Shown here one piece after another: positions 1 to 8,212 of a DNA stretch of 53,069 bases. This stretch comes from Parafilimonas sp. Lineage in GTDB: Bacteria; Bacteroidota; Bacteroidia; Chitinophagales; Chitinophagaceae. The first letter of the stretch is position 1, and every line of letters begins with the position of its first letter. Location of the stretch: positions 1-53,069 of the forward strand of contig JAFMEZ010000009.1 of the NCBI GenBank assembly GCA_017856455.1, written 5' to 3'. The notes under the pieces were generated by a model, which saw only the letters and a program-made list of their open reading frames with translations, was not told the origin of the DNA and did not search any database. The position numbers and the translations under genes were made by a program.

Positions 1-1330
1 CATCAGCATAATGAGCCAAGCCATAGTTTTGGGTTAAGCACAATGAAGGATTGTTTACATGCCATTCAAATTCATCTCTGAAATGTCTGATAGCGGCTGC
101 TACAGGCCATGCTGCTGCATCACCTAATGGACAAATTGTATTTCCTTCGATTTTTCTTTGTATATCCCACAGCAAGTCAATGTCGCTCATTGCTCCCTTG
201 CCATTTTCAATCTTTGTAAGAATCTTTTCCATCCAACCAGTTCCTTCTCTGCAAGGTGAACATTGTCCACAGCTTTCATGACGATAAAATCTTGCGAGGG
301 TAAGTGTATGCTTAACCACACATTGGTCTTCATCTAAAACAATGAATCCACCTGACCCCATCATTGAACCAGTTGCAAATCCTCCGTCTGATAAACTTTC
401 GTAATTCATATAACGGGTCTCACCTTTGGCAGTCTTTAACAACAGATTTGCAGGAAGAATAGGCACTGAGGATCCGCCTGGAATACAGGCTTTTAATTTT
501 TTCCCTTTAGCTATGCCGCCACAATATTCATCACTGTAAATAAATTCTTCAACTGAAATAGTCATATCAATTTCATATACACCTGGCTTATTGATATTGC
601 CACATGCAGAAATTAATTTTGTACCAGTTGATCTTCCAACACCAATCTTAGCGTATTCCTCTGCACCCAGATTCATAATGGGAACTACAGCTGCCAATGT
701 TTCTACATTGTTGACAACAGTTGGACAATCCCACAATCCTTTGATTGCCGGGAATGGTGGTTTAATTCTTGGATTACCACGCTTTCCCTCCAATGACTCA
801 ATCAATGCAGTTTCTTCACCACATATATATGCACCTGCACCACGTTGAACATAAATTTCCAAATCGAAACCAGTTCCCAAAATATTTTTTCCTAAATACC
901 CATTTTGTTTTGCTTCAGCAATTGCCTGTTCAAGAATAGCAACGATCCATGCATACTCACCGCGGATATAGATGTATGTTCTATTGCTTCCCAACGCGAA
1001 AGATGAAACGATTAGTCCTTCAATCAACAGATGTGGAAGGAACTCCATCAAGTACCTGTCCTTAAATGTACCTGGTTCAGATTCGTCAGCGTTGCAAACA
1101 AGGTAACGAGGAACACCTTCAGGCTTTGCGAGAAAACTCCATTTGAGTCCAGTTGCAAAACCAGCGCCACCCCTACCTCTCAATCCACTTTTTTTCACTT
1201 CTTCCACTATAGCAGCCGGATCCATTTTCAATGCCTTTTCAACAGCAGCATATCCACCTTCTCTTTTGTAAACATCAAAGTGACGAATACCTTCTATATG
1301 AGCTTTCTCTAATAATAATTTTCTTGCCAT
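1..1330 (-). CDS. nuoF: NADH-quinone oxidoreductase subunit F (partial, 3' end beyond left edge)
   Basis: Peripheral-arm subunit of respiratory complex I that binds NADH and FMN and passes electrons to Fe-S clusters. The minus-strand reading frame is open from the ATG at 1330 to the left edge, about 443 codons, so only the last few residues are missing (the E. coli protein is about 445 aa). The Gly-rich FMN/NADH segment RGRGGAGFATG is at residues 51-61. The 4Fe-4S motif SCGQCSPCREG is near residue 352, and the fourth Cys is in CPLGDAAAWP near residue 399. It begins 12 bp after the nuoE stop in the nuoA-F operon; nuoG and the membrane subunits presumably follow outside the window. Identity is certain from motifs and context. 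Confidence 0.97.
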   Translation of the reverse strand, partial: MARKLLLEKAHIEGIRHFDVYKREGGYAAVEKALKMDPAAIVEEVKKSGLRGRGGAGFATGLKWSFLAKPEGVPRYLVCNADESEPGTFKDRYLMEFLPHLLIEGLIVSSFALGSNRTYIYIRGEYAWIVAILEQAIAEAKQNGYLGKNILGTGFDLEIYVQRGAGAYICGEETALIESLEGKRGNPRIKPPFPAIKGLWDCPTVVNNVETLAAVVPIMNLGAEEYAKIGVGRSTGTKLISACGNINKPGVYEIDMTISVEEFIYSDEYCGGIAKGKKLKACIPGGSSVPILPANLLLKTAKGETRYMNYESLSDGGFATGSMMGSGGFIVLDEDQCVVKHTLTLARFYRHESCGQCSPCREGTGWMEKILTKIENGKGAMSDIDLLWDIQRKIEGNTICPLGDAAAWPVAAAIRHFRDEFEWHVNNPSLCLTQNYGLAHYAD

Positions 1331-1342
1331 AATGCTTATTCT

Positions 1343-1831
1343 CTATTTATGATTGTAGCAGTTAGCAATGATTTCATCAACTTTTGCTGGAGTAAGATGC
1401 TCCCTGTAGCTTATTCCCATTTGCATCATCGGAGCATATCCACATGCACCCAAACATTCAACTGTTTTTAAAGTAAACATTCCATCTGCGGTTGTTTCGC
1501 CCACTCCGATTCCCAATTTTGACTTTATGTATGCGATGATGTCATCACTTCCATTTAACATACAAGGACCAGTTTGACAAACTTCTAGCACGTGTTTTCC
1601 GACAGGATTCAAATTGAACATGCTGTAGAATGTGGCTACTTCATATACCTCAATTGGTTCAATGGACAAAATACTTGCAACATAATCCATTGTTTCCGCG
1701 CTCAACCAACCATCAAACTCCTCTTGTGCGAGATGCAAAAGTGGAATCAATGCACTTTTTTGTTTGCCTTGAGGATAACGTGCAATAATTGCATCAACCT
1801 CTTTCATTTTATCTACACTGAACTTCACCAT
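1343..1831 (-). CDS. nuoE: NADH-quinone oxidoreductase subunit E (24 kDa, 2Fe-2S)
   Basis: Thioredoxin-fold subunit of the complex I NADH module carrying the N1a [2Fe-2S] cluster. At 162 aa it matches the usual NuoE length. Cluster ligands are visible as CQTGPC and, about 35 residues later, CLGAC, with the conserved stretch EVATFYSMFNLNPVGK before them. I chose the ATG at 1831 (MVKFSVDK) rather than the TTG two codons upstream. It begins 15 bp after the nuoD stop and is followed 12 bp later by nuoF, consistent with the usual E-F pairing in one transcript. Confidence 0.96.
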   Translation of the reverse strand: MVKFSVDKMKEVDAIIARYPQGKQKSALIPLLHLAQEEFDGWLSAETMDYVASILSIEPIEVYEVATFYSMFNLNPVGKHVLEVCQTGPCMLNGSDDIIAYIKSKLGIGVGETTADGMFTLKTVECLGACGYAPMMQMGISYREHLTPAKVDEIIANCYNHK

Positions 1832-1846
1832 TTTCAATTCTTTCTT

Positions 1847-3073
1847 TTATGCATCCATTTCACCTGCGATCAAGTTGAGACTACTCAATGTGATAATTGC
1901 ATCACTCAACATGGTATCGCGTACAATCTCTTCATATGCTTGGTAATAAATAAAACATGGCCTTCTAAAATGCAAACGATAAGGTGAACGACCGCCATCA
2001 CTAACCAAATAAAATCCCAATTCACCATTTGCACCTTCAATACTGTGATAAACTTCTCCTGCAGGAATTTCTGTTTCGCCCATTACAATTTTGAAATGAT
2101 AGATAAGGGCTTCCATCTTTGTATAAACATCTGACTTTGCAGGCAAATAATATTCAGGAGCATCTGCATGATAAATCTCTGCATCCTTTCCTTTGAATGA
2201 CTGAACTTTTTCATAAGCCTGGCGGATAATTCCTAGCGATTGCCATACTTCCTCACCACGGACCATGAATCTATCATAGTTGTCTCCAGTAGTTCCAACT
2301 GGAATAATGAAATCAAAATCTTCATACGATGAGTATGGCGCATGAACGCGAACGTCATAATCAATACCGGCTGCACGAAGATTTGGACCTGTAAAACTAT
2401 AATTAAGTGCTCTTTCAGCAGAGATTGCTCCAGTTCCTTTTGTCCTTTCAATAAAAATCCTGTTGCGCATGAAAAGGTTCTCAAACTCTTTCCAAACTTT
2501 TGGGAATTCTTCTAAGAACTTTTCAAGCTTTTCAAAAGCAGTATTGGTAAAGTTTCTTTCGAATCCACCGATTCTACCCATATTCGTGGTAAGTCTTGAT
2601 CCACAAACCTCTTCATAAATTTCATAAATCAATTCACGGTACTGCATTACATAAAGAAACCCAGTGTAAGCACCGGTATCAACACCAACTATCGAATTAC
2701 AAATCAAATGATCAGAAATACGAGAAAGCTCCATGATGATTACACGGAGATAGTCGACTCGTTTTGGCGTTTTAACACCCAATAATTTTTCACAAGTCAT
2801 GTGCCATCCCATATTGTTCAGTGGTGCAGAACAATAGTTCAAACGATCTGTGAGAGTAGTAATCTGATATAATGGTCTTCGCTCTGCAAGCTTTTCAAAA
2901 GCACGATGAATGTATCCAACCGTTGATTCAGCCTTAATGATGCGCTCACCATCCATTTCCAAAATATTTTGGAATACACCGTGAGTTGCTGGATGCGTCG
3001 GACCAAGATTAAGTCTTGTTGTTTGTTTTTCCAACGACCCTTCTGGTAACACTATGTTCGCTTGTTCAGGCAT
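1847..3073 (-). CDS. nuoD: NADH-quinone oxidoreductase subunit D (49 kDa)
   Basis: Peripheral-arm complex I subunit that, with NuoB, forms the quinone-binding site. The 408-aa length is normal for a stand-alone NuoD. Family signatures include LNLGPTHPATHGVFQ near the N-terminus (the quinone-site His-containing loop), GYIHRAFEKLAE, and GRIGGFERNF in the middle. The C-terminus ends SLNLIAGEMDA; family members usually end in a conserved ...DR instead, a small terminal variation. nuoC and nuoD are separate genes here, unlike the nuoCD fusion of E. coli. The gap to nuoC is 17 bp. Confidence 0.97.
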   Translation of the reverse strand: MPEQANIVLPEGSLEKQTTRLNLGPTHPATHGVFQNILEMDGERIIKAESTVGYIHRAFEKLAERRPLYQITTLTDRLNYCSAPLNNMGWHMTCEKLLGVKTPKRVDYLRVIIMELSRISDHLICNSIVGVDTGAYTGFLYVMQYRELIYEIYEEVCGSRLTTNMGRIGGFERNFTNTAFEKLEKFLEEFPKVWKEFENLFMRNRIFIERTKGTGAISAERALNYSFTGPNLRAAGIDYDVRVHAPYSSYEDFDFIIPVGTTGDNYDRFMVRGEEVWQSLGIIRQAYEKVQSFKGKDAEIYHADAPEYYLPAKSDVYTKMEALIYHFKIVMGETEIPAGEVYHSIEGANGELGFYLVSDGGRSPYRLHFRRPCFIYYQAYEEIVRDTMLSDAIITLSSLNLIAGEMDA

Positions 3074-3090
3074 AGATTTTATTTGCTTCT

Positions 3091-3594
3091 TTATCTTCCA
3101 AACATTTCATCATCCTTGTCGATCCTGGTTTGATCTTCAAGAGGAAATTCTTTTCTGAGTGGATGGTAATCCATTTCATCTACATTCAATACTCTTTTTA
3201 GATTTGGATGTCCAATAAAATTGACACCAAAAAAATCAAAAGTTTCTCTTTCCATCCAATTTGCACCACTGAAGAGTCCGGATGCTGTGTAGACATCAGG
3301 TTTCCCAACAGGTACAAATATTTTTATTCTAAGTCTGGTATTCTCTTTTAGGTTATGAACGTGATAGATAACCCCTATTTCATTACCTGTTTTTTCAGGA
3401 TAATGGATACCAGTCAAATCAGTTAAAAATTGAAAAGCAAGTGATGGTTCATCATACAAATAAGTCAATACCTTCAGATTAATTTCTGACTTAATCTCTA
3501 CACACAAAATATCTGATGAATCATCCCATGCGAGTACACCATCACCAAACTGTGTGTTTATTTTTTCTTTAATATGATCGCTGTTGATTGGCAT
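3091..3594 (-). CDS. nuoC: NADH-quinone oxidoreductase subunit C (30 kDa)
   Basis: Peripheral-arm complex I subunit without cofactors that packs on NuoD. The 167-aa protein carries the 30-kDa signature around residues 115-155: RETFDFFGVNFIGHPNLK followed by the DYHPLRKEFPLED segment. The C-terminus stops soon after (DEMFGR), typical of the short Bacteroidota form. The ATG at 3594 lies 15 bp after the nuoB stop. It sits in the fixed order A-B-C-D-E-F, so assignment is secure. Confidence 0.96.
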   Translation of the reverse strand: MPINSDHIKEKINTQFGDGVLAWDDSSDILCVEIKSEINLKVLTYLYDEPSLAFQFLTDLTGIHYPEKTGNEIGVIYHVHNLKENTRLRIKIFVPVGKPDVYTASGLFSGANWMERETFDFFGVNFIGHPNLKRVLNVDEMDYHPLRKEFPLEDQTRIDKDDEMFGR

Positions 3595-3609
3595 CTTGAA
3601 TGATGTATA

Positions 3610-4197
3610 TTATTGTATACCGTAAGTTTCCAGTAAATGCTTGTATTGTTCACTATGTCTTCTTCTTAGTGATTCGTTGTGAATCAGGTCTTGAATTTTA
3701 AGCACACCATCAATGATTGCCTCTGGTCTTGGAGGACAGCCTGGCACATATACATCAACAGGAACTACCTGATCGATACCTTGAAGAACAGAATAGGTAT
3801 CAAAAATTCCTCCACTAGAAGCGCAAGCTCCAACTGCCATCACCCATCTTGGTTCAGCCATTTGAAGATATACTTGACGAACAACTGGTCCCATTTTTTT
3901 GGCAATTGTACCCATCACCATTAAGAGGTCACATTGGCGTGGTGAGAAACCAACGCGCTCAGATCCGAAACGTGCAAGATCATAATGTGATCCCATGGTA
4001 GCCATGAATTCTATACCACAACATGAAGTTGCAAAGGGAAGAGGCCAAATGGAATTCTTCCTTGCCAATCCGACAACTTTATCAAAAGAAGTAGCAAAAA
4101 AACCTTCCCCCATGTGTCCTTCAGGCATTTCAACATCGTTGATACCGCGATCAGAGAAATCTTTGGGGTTTAAGTTAAATCGTACAGGCCTAGCCAT
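3610..4197 (-). CDS. nuoB: NADH-quinone oxidoreductase subunit B (20 kDa, N2 cluster)
   Basis: Holds the terminal 4Fe-4S cluster N2 that reduces quinone. The tandem-Cys motif ATSCCGIEF is near residue 58, and the remaining ligands are in VGACASSGG and VPGCPPRPEA. The 195-aa length is typical. The N-terminal 30 residues are not conserved in the family; they contain MPEGHMGEGFFAT, commonly seen in this phylum. The start is the ATG at 4197. A 59-bp gap separates it from nuoA, wider than the other junctions of the operon, and this gap contains a hairpin (listed separately). Confidence 0.97.
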   Translation of the reverse strand: MARPVRFNLNPKDFSDRGINDVEMPEGHMGEGFFATSFDKVVGLARKNSIWPLPFATSCCGIEFMATMGSHYDLARFGSERVGFSPRQCDLLMVMGTIAKKMGPVVRQVYLQMAEPRWVMAVGACASSGGIFDTYSVLQGIDQVVPVDVYVPGCPPRPEAIIDGVLKIQDLIHNESLRRRHSEQYKHLLETYGIQ

Positions 4198-4217
4198 AGT
4201 ATTTTTTTATTATAACA

Positions 4218-4250
4218 AAAACGCTAAGAAGTTGTTTTTCAAAGCGTTTT
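4218..4250 (-). other. Intercistronic hairpin between nuoA and nuoB
   Basis: The 59-bp nuoA-nuoB gap holds a perfect 8-bp inverted repeat, AAAACGCT (4218-4225) against AGCGTTTT (4243-4250), with a 17-nt loop. On the minus strand it is followed by only a short, interrupted T-run, so it looks more like an mRNA processing or stabilising element than a strong terminator. The role is inferred. Confidence 0.35.
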
Positions 4251-4256
4251 GAAAAT

Positions 4257-4673
4257 TTAATCTTCCCAATGCAATGCCCCTTTTTTGATGATATAGATAA
4301 ATCCTGCTAGGAAAAATCCAATAAACATCAATACAGCTAGAAATCCATCCCAACCCAGGGCTTTGAAATTGACAGCATAAGGGTAAAAAAATATCACCTC
4401 CACATCAAACAACACAAATAAGATTGCAACAAGAAAATATTTAATCGCCATTGGTTGGCGTGCATTACCAAATTGTTCTATTCCACTTTCAAACACCTGT
4501 AGTTTATCGGTAGTCTTTCTTTTAGGCCCTAATAACTGAGATCCCAAGATCATTATTGTTACCAAAACCACGGCAAAAGCAATCTGGATGCCGATGGGGA
4601 AGTAATCACTCGCCTTGCTGATGGGCGCATTCTGTCCGAGCAAAGAAGACTGAAGTAAAATAGTCTTGAACAT
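4257..4673 (-). CDS. nuoA: NADH-quinone oxidoreductase subunit A
   Basis: Small membrane subunit at the junction of the two arms of complex I. The 138-aa protein has three hydrophobic helices (roughly residues 28-48, 80-105 and 110-130). The signature FESGIEQFGNARQPMAIKYFLVAILFVLFDVEVIFFYPYA is split here as FESGIEQFGNARQP, IKYFLVAILFVLFDVE and VIFFYPYAVNF. It is first in the operon. A -7 element TAACTTCG lies 18 bp upstream of the ATG at 4673, and an upstream terminator isolates it from the TPR gene. Confidence 0.96.
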   Translation of the reverse strand: MFKTILLQSSLLGQNAPISKASDYFPIGIQIAFAVVLVTIMILGSQLLGPKRKTTDKLQVFESGIEQFGNARQPMAIKYFLVAILFVLFDVEVIFFYPYAVNFKALGWDGFLAVLMFIGFFLAGFIYIIKKGALHWED

Positions 4674-4691
4674 CGGTTGAATTTGATGGCG

Positions 4692-4699
4692 CGAAGTTA
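4692..4699 (-). promoter_or_regulatory. Promoter -7 element of the nuo operon
   Basis: On the minus strand these bases read TAACTTCG, a match to the Bacteroidota -7 consensus TAnnTTTG in its TTCG variant. It is placed 18 bp before the nuoA ATG and after the terminator of the preceding gene. No clear -33 TTTG is visible at the expected spacing. Confidence 0.55.
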
Positions 4700-4734
4700 G
4701 GCAAATCAGGATGAAAAAAATGAAAGTGTGGAAT

Positions 4735-4762
4735 GAAAAAGGGACAATTTAATTGTCCCTTT
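4735..4762 (-). terminator. Rho-independent terminator after the TPR gene
   Basis: A perfect inverted repeat, AAAGGGACAATT / AATTGTCCCTTT (4738-4762, nominal 1-nt loop, so the inner A-T pairs open). On the minus strand it is followed by TTTTTC. It begins 4 bp after the stop codon of the TPR gene and precedes the nuoA promoter, separating the two units. Confidence 0.85.
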
Positions 4763-4766
4763 ACAT

Positions 4767-6386
4767 TTATTTTTTCGGCGGTGCGGCCAGTGCTTTTTGC
4801 AGGATATCTCTGTTTTTGATGGCATCCTGATTATTCGGATCAATTTCAATGATTTTATCCAGGTAGCTTGAAGCCAACGCAAGGTCTTTTTTGATGTTAG
4901 CGGTGTACCCAGCCAAATATCCATAGGCTGTAATCAGCGTGCTTTTATTCTTTGCTTTGTCAGTCTCAGCAATTGAAATGAATTTTTCACAATCCGGAAT
5001 TGCCAAACCCCCTTCCATTGTTGAGTCAATTACAGACAAAGATCTGAATGACCAGTAATGACCGTATACTTCATTAGGAAAGTTTGTTTTGTAAACGCTG
5101 AAAATGCTATCTGCAGTTTTGAACTCTCCTGCTTTGAAATTTTCGAATCCAGCATTGTACAAATCAACTTTACTGGTTTTAGGATTTAATCCGAGTACTT
5201 TCGTCAGCCATAAAGCAGACTTCGCGGTATTGGCTGATTTCTTAAAGAAATCGGCAGCTTTCTTTGCGTAATCCAATTTATTTGTGATAGCAGTATCTGC
5301 ATTGATTGCCTTCATGAAATAGTCATCTACTTTTGCAGGATCAGATTTCATTTTGGCTGCATTAACAGCAGCTACGTAATAATTTTCCGGATTAAGTTGT
5401 TCAGGAGTTGCCTTTTGAAAAAATGTTTCAAGCAATGATAGTGCATTGGCTGAATCATTCAGCTTATCGTAGCTATATGCCTTTAATCTGTATAATCTTG
5501 CATCTGCATTTTCACCTTGTGATTTCAACAACGCATCTGATTTTGCAATTGCATTTTTGAAATCACCAGCTGCAAACTGCAAGCTCGCTTCTTCATAATC
5601 AAGCGCAGGACCCGCATCAGCATTGATTTTGTATTTATTAAAGAAATCGGTTGCCTTTACAACATCTCTGAAGAAATAGTAAACATACAACTCATAGAGT
5701 GCTGGTGCAAAGGTTGGATCATCAGTGATTGCGTCATTGAATTTTCCAAGGAAGATATCTTTCTGTTCATTCCCTTGTGTCAGATAAACCTTTCCAATTT
5801 TATATTTTGCAACAGCAGATTTTGGATCCTTTAACAGAGCATTTTCATAAGAAGAAACTGCACCTCCGCCATCCATTAACTTACGATACAAATCACCCAT
5901 GTAAACATATGCAAATGGATCGTTGAAGTTTTTAAGTGTAGCAGCAAGTTTTAATTTCTCAATTCCATACGCATAATCACCTCCATCTTCCAAGTTTGCC
6001 TTTCCTATTGCAACCAAAATGCTGGCATCTTTGGATTTGGTTAATGAAATAGCTGTTTCAAAACGCTGCTTCGCGTCATTGATTTTCTTTTCAGTAATTT
6101 CTGATTGACCCATTGCAACCAAAAGAAGTGGGTTGCTTCCATTAGCTCCTTCCATTCCTTTTAGCAAAATTTGTTTTGCTGCAGCGGGATTTTTCGACTC
6201 AAAATTTGCTTGAGCCAACCAATAGATAGCCTCCGGATTTGTAGGCGTACTTGCCACAACTTTCTCTAATGTTTCCTTTGCGGAACGGTAGCGCTGACTC
6301 AATAACAATTTTCTACCCTCCTGTACTGTTTGTGCAGATACAGCAGAAGTAAAAAGAAGGGCAGCAATCACGAGTCTCATTTTCAT
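4767..6386 (-). CDS. Exported tetratricopeptide-repeat protein
   Basis: The 539-aa protein begins with a Sec signal peptide (MKMRLVIAALLFTSAVSA, cleavage before Gln19). The remainder is alpha-helical with many TPR-like 34-residue units; examples are around residues 51-84 (PEAIYWLAQANFESKNPAAA), 157-196 and 495-530. It is probably periplasmic or outer-membrane-facing and a protein-protein interaction scaffold; no catalytic motif is visible. It lies 46 bp downstream of the PstS-like lipoprotein and the small membrane protein and probably shares a transcript or function with them. In other Bacteroidota, similar TPR/PstS-like pairs sit near ExbB/ExbD/TonB genes, which are absent here. Exact function unknown. 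Confidence 0.85.
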   Translation of the reverse strand: MKMRLVIAALLFTSAVSAQTVQEGRKLLLSQRYRSAKETLEKVVASTPTNPEAIYWLAQANFESKNPAAAKQILLKGMEGANGSNPLLLVAMGQSEITEKKINDAKQRFETAISLTKSKDASILVAIGKANLEDGGDYAYGIEKLKLAATLKNFNDPFAYVYMGDLYRKLMDGGGAVSSYENALLKDPKSAVAKYKIGKVYLTQGNEQKDIFLGKFNDAITDDPTFAPALYELYVYYFFRDVVKATDFFNKYKINADAGPALDYEEASLQFAAGDFKNAIAKSDALLKSQGENADARLYRLKAYSYDKLNDSANALSLLETFFQKATPEQLNPENYYVAAVNAAKMKSDPAKVDDYFMKAINADTAITNKLDYAKKAADFFKKSANTAKSALWLTKVLGLNPKTSKVDLYNAGFENFKAGEFKTADSIFSVYKTNFPNEVYGHYWSFRSLSVIDSTMEGGLAIPDCEKFISIAETDKAKNKSTLITAYGYLAGYTANIKKDLALASSYLDKIIEIDPNNQDAIKNRDILQKALAAPPKK

Positions 6387-6411
6387 ACTTCGCAGTTTGT
6401 TTTAAGGGTTG

Positions 6412-6419
6412 TAAAAGTA
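6412..6419 (-). promoter_or_regulatory. Possible -7 element upstream of the TPR gene
   Basis: The minus strand reads TACTTTTA, a near match to TAnnTTTG, 25 bp before the TPR ATG at 6386. It lies between the PstS-like gene and the TPR gene, so it could give the TPR gene its own transcript. Weak evidence: last base off consensus and no -33 element. Confidence 0.3.
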
Positions 6420-6432
6420 AGAAATCATCTAT

Positions 6433-7365
6433 TTATTCTGAAACATTTGCTTTTCTAATTTGCAGGGCCATCCTGTCTGGTACAAGATACCCCCTTCGGA
6501 AGATTAATTGGCCTTTTTCATGTGTTAAGAAATTGACAAATCCCTTTCCCAGTCCGGCGAAATTCTCCTTCAGCACATAATAAATTCCCCTGTTTAAAGG
6601 ATATCTTTTGAGGGCCATATTTGCCTGATAAGGCCTAACATATACCTCTTCACCACAATTTGAACATTGTAAGGCGGCAATTTTCACCTTTTTCTGGAAG
6701 GTTAATTGGGTAGAATCTTCCTTATTGCCAATCCAACTTACACCAATAAATCCTAATGCATTGGGATGTTTGGCAACATAATCTATCACTCCCTGTGAAT
6801 TTTGTGCGGCCATCACTTTACCATTCATTGGCTGCCCTTTAAGAATGGAATCCATCAAAAAACGTACAGTGCTGGTGGCCTTCAATCCATCCATTACCAA
6901 ATCATATTTATACCCGGTTGTTCCGTTTAACATAGACCGGATCTCAGCAACTGAAAAAAGTGAGTCTTTACAATTGTTATGTGTTACCAGCGCAACAGCA
7001 TCAGTCGCTAATCTTCCGTACATCGGCACAAAAGAAAGCGTGTCCTTATAAAATGGAATTTCCTCCTCCGTTAATCCTCTTGTGATAATCACCATTCGAA
7101 TGCTATCGTTGAGCAAATCTTTGATGCATTCTGCTTCGGGTTTATAATGTGGGACGATTGTTGCTTTAGGATGTTGCGACATGAATACTTTGATCTGAGA
7201 GTCAATGATCGGAGCAAAGGTTTCATCAACACTGATATGAATTGTTCCTGTCGTGAGTGTATCATCGCCAAGAATCACTCTGGCTTTCTTGGTTTTTGGA
7301 GTACAAGAGAAACCTATTATGATGACAACGATTAACAAAACATAGCTGTGATTCAACAACTTCAT
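6433..7365 (-). CDS. PstS-family phosphate-type substrate-binding lipoprotein
   Basis: Periplasmic-binding-protein fold lipoprotein, 310 aa from the ATG at 7365 (MKLLNHSYV). That start gives a proper lipoprotein signal with lipobox IGFSC (Cys21); an upstream GTG/TTG extension overlaps the preceding gene and destroys the signal. The mature part resembles PstS-like PBP domains: TGTIHISVDETFAPIIDSQI near the N-terminus, IITRGLTEEE, a central SRTV-like TSTVRFLMDSIL, and the NALGFIGVSWIG and YPLNRGIYYVL segments. No pstCAB transporter genes adjoin it, so a role in phosphate uptake is doubtful. In Bacteroidota such proteins often accompany TonB/ExbD systems. It follows the small membrane gene by 4 bp. 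Confidence 0.82.
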   Translation of the reverse strand: MKLLNHSYVLLIVVIIIGFSCTPKTKKARVILGDDTLTTGTIHISVDETFAPIIDSQIKVFMSQHPKATIVPHYKPEAECIKDLLNDSIRMVIITRGLTEEEIPFYKDTLSFVPMYGRLATDAVALVTHNNCKDSLFSVAEIRSMLNGTTGYKYDLVMDGLKATSTVRFLMDSILKGQPMNGKVMAAQNSQGVIDYVAKHPNALGFIGVSWIGNKEDSTQLTFQKKVKIAALQCSNCGEEVYVRPYQANMALKRYPLNRGIYYVLKENFAGLGKGFVNFLTHEKGQLIFRRGYLVPDRMALQIRKANVSE

Positions 7366-7369
7366 AGAA

Positions 7370-7600
7370 TTATTTTTTTGCTGAAAACCCTCTGTACAAC
7401 CTGAACACTCCATAACAAACACATGCAATACCAAATATGGAAGAAGTTAAAGAGTCGAATGCAAATCCCTTCATCAAATATTTGTTCAATAAAAAGAACA
7501 AGCCTGCCCCCAACCATAGCACTCCCATGGTATAATCATAAATGACTTTGAATCCTTGCTGGCGCTTTTCCTCTCTTTCCTTGAATTTTTCTGAAATCAT
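7370..7600 (-). CDS. Small two-helix membrane protein
   Basis: A 76-aa hypothetical protein starting at the ATG at 7600 (MISEKFKEREEKRQQ). The charged N-terminal 20 residues are followed by two predicted membrane helices (about residues 25-43 and 52-68) and a basic tail RLYRGFSAKK. A longer upstream start at 7672 would add a segment without similar character and is less likely. It is the first gene of a short unit, 4 bp before the PstS-like lipoprotein. Comparable small proteins occur at this position in Bacteroidota clusters with PstS-like and TPR proteins. Function unknown. Confidence 0.7.
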   Translation of the reverse strand: MISEKFKEREEKRQQGFKVIYDYTMGVLWLGAGLFFLLNKYLMKGFAFDSLTSSIFGIACVCYGVFRLYRGFSAKK

Positions 7601-7712
7601 ATTAAAGTATATGATGCAATTTATGAAATCTGCTTTCAAGGAGTAGATGTCCTTCGGATAAATTACTTGCATTTTTACTTATAGTTTCAAAAAAACAAAT
7701 ATTAACAGCGGC

Positions 7713-7720
7713 TATATTTG
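7713..7720 (+). promoter_or_regulatory. Promoter -7 element of the tyrosine phosphatase gene
   Basis: TATATTTG matches the Bacteroidota -7 consensus TAnnTTTG exactly and lies 12 bp before the ATG at 7733. TTTC at 7685-7688 is a poor and rather distant -33 candidate. It lies in the 132-bp gap before this gene, divergent from the small membrane protein gene. Confidence 0.6.
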
Positions 7721-7732
7721 CAAAAAACTTGC

Positions 7733-8203
7733 ATGAAAGTGCTGATGGTATGCCTCGGAAATATTTGCAGGAGTCCACTTGCCGAAGGAATCCTCCAGGA
7801 AAAATGCAAGAAACTAGGATTATCATGGCAGGTTGAAAGTGCAGGAACAAATGGTTACCATAACGGTGAACCACCTCATCCCCAATCACAGATGGTGGCT
7901 AAATTGAATGGCATTGATATATCACACCAAAGGTCACGTGCTTTTAAAGCAAAAGATTATGATGATTTTGATTTGATTATCCCCATGGCGAATGATGTTT
8001 TAAGCGACATAAAATATATTTCAAGGGATAAGTTCTCGTCCACTAAAACTACTTTGATGCTTGATTTTCTTTTTCCAGGTTCATCAATGGATGTTCCAGA
8101 CCCCTGGTCGAGATCTGAAGCAGCATACCATGAGGTTTTTGATTTGATTGATCAGGCATGTGATAAATTAATTGAAGAATACACATCCACAAAACAGCCT
8201 TAA
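7733..8203 (+). CDS. Low-molecular-weight protein-tyrosine phosphatase
   Basis: Cytoplasmic phosphatase of the arsenate-reductase-like LMW-PTP fold, 156 aa. The P-loop VCLGNICRSP (nucleophile Cys7, Arg13) is at the N-terminus, and the general-acid Asp is in DVPDPWSRSE around residue 123. The ATG at 7733 is preferred because it places the P-loop at the family's usual position; the TTG at 7718 is part of the promoter element. Its substrate cannot be told from sequence; no capsule or kinase genes adjoin it. The stop codon overlaps the hisS promoter element. Confidence 0.92.
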   Translation: MKVLMVCLGNICRSPLAEGILQEKCKKLGLSWQVESAGTNGYHNGEPPHPQSQMVAKLNGIDISHQRSRAFKAKDYDDFDLIIPMANDVLSDIKYISRDKFSSTKTTLMLDFLFPGSSMDVPDPWSRSEAAYHEVFDLIDQACDKLIEEYTSTKQP

Positions 8204-8208
8204 CTTCG
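8201..8208 (+). promoter_or_regulatory. Promoter -7 element of hisS, overlapping the upstream stop codon
   Basis: TAACTTCG fits TAnnTTYG; its first three bases are the stop codon of the phosphatase gene. Only 4 bp (CCTC) separate it from the hisS ATG, which implies a leaderless or nearly leaderless hisS transcript. Confidence 0.5.
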
Positions 8209-8212
8209 CCTC

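Noticed and set aside
7366-7434. Upstream-extended start of the PstS-like gene
   Set aside because: The extension overlaps the preceding gene and puts residues in front of a clean lipoprotein signal peptide.
7602-7889. 95-codon minus-strand frame over the phosphatase start
   Set aside because: Antisense shadow of the phosphatase gene and its promoter; no protein features.
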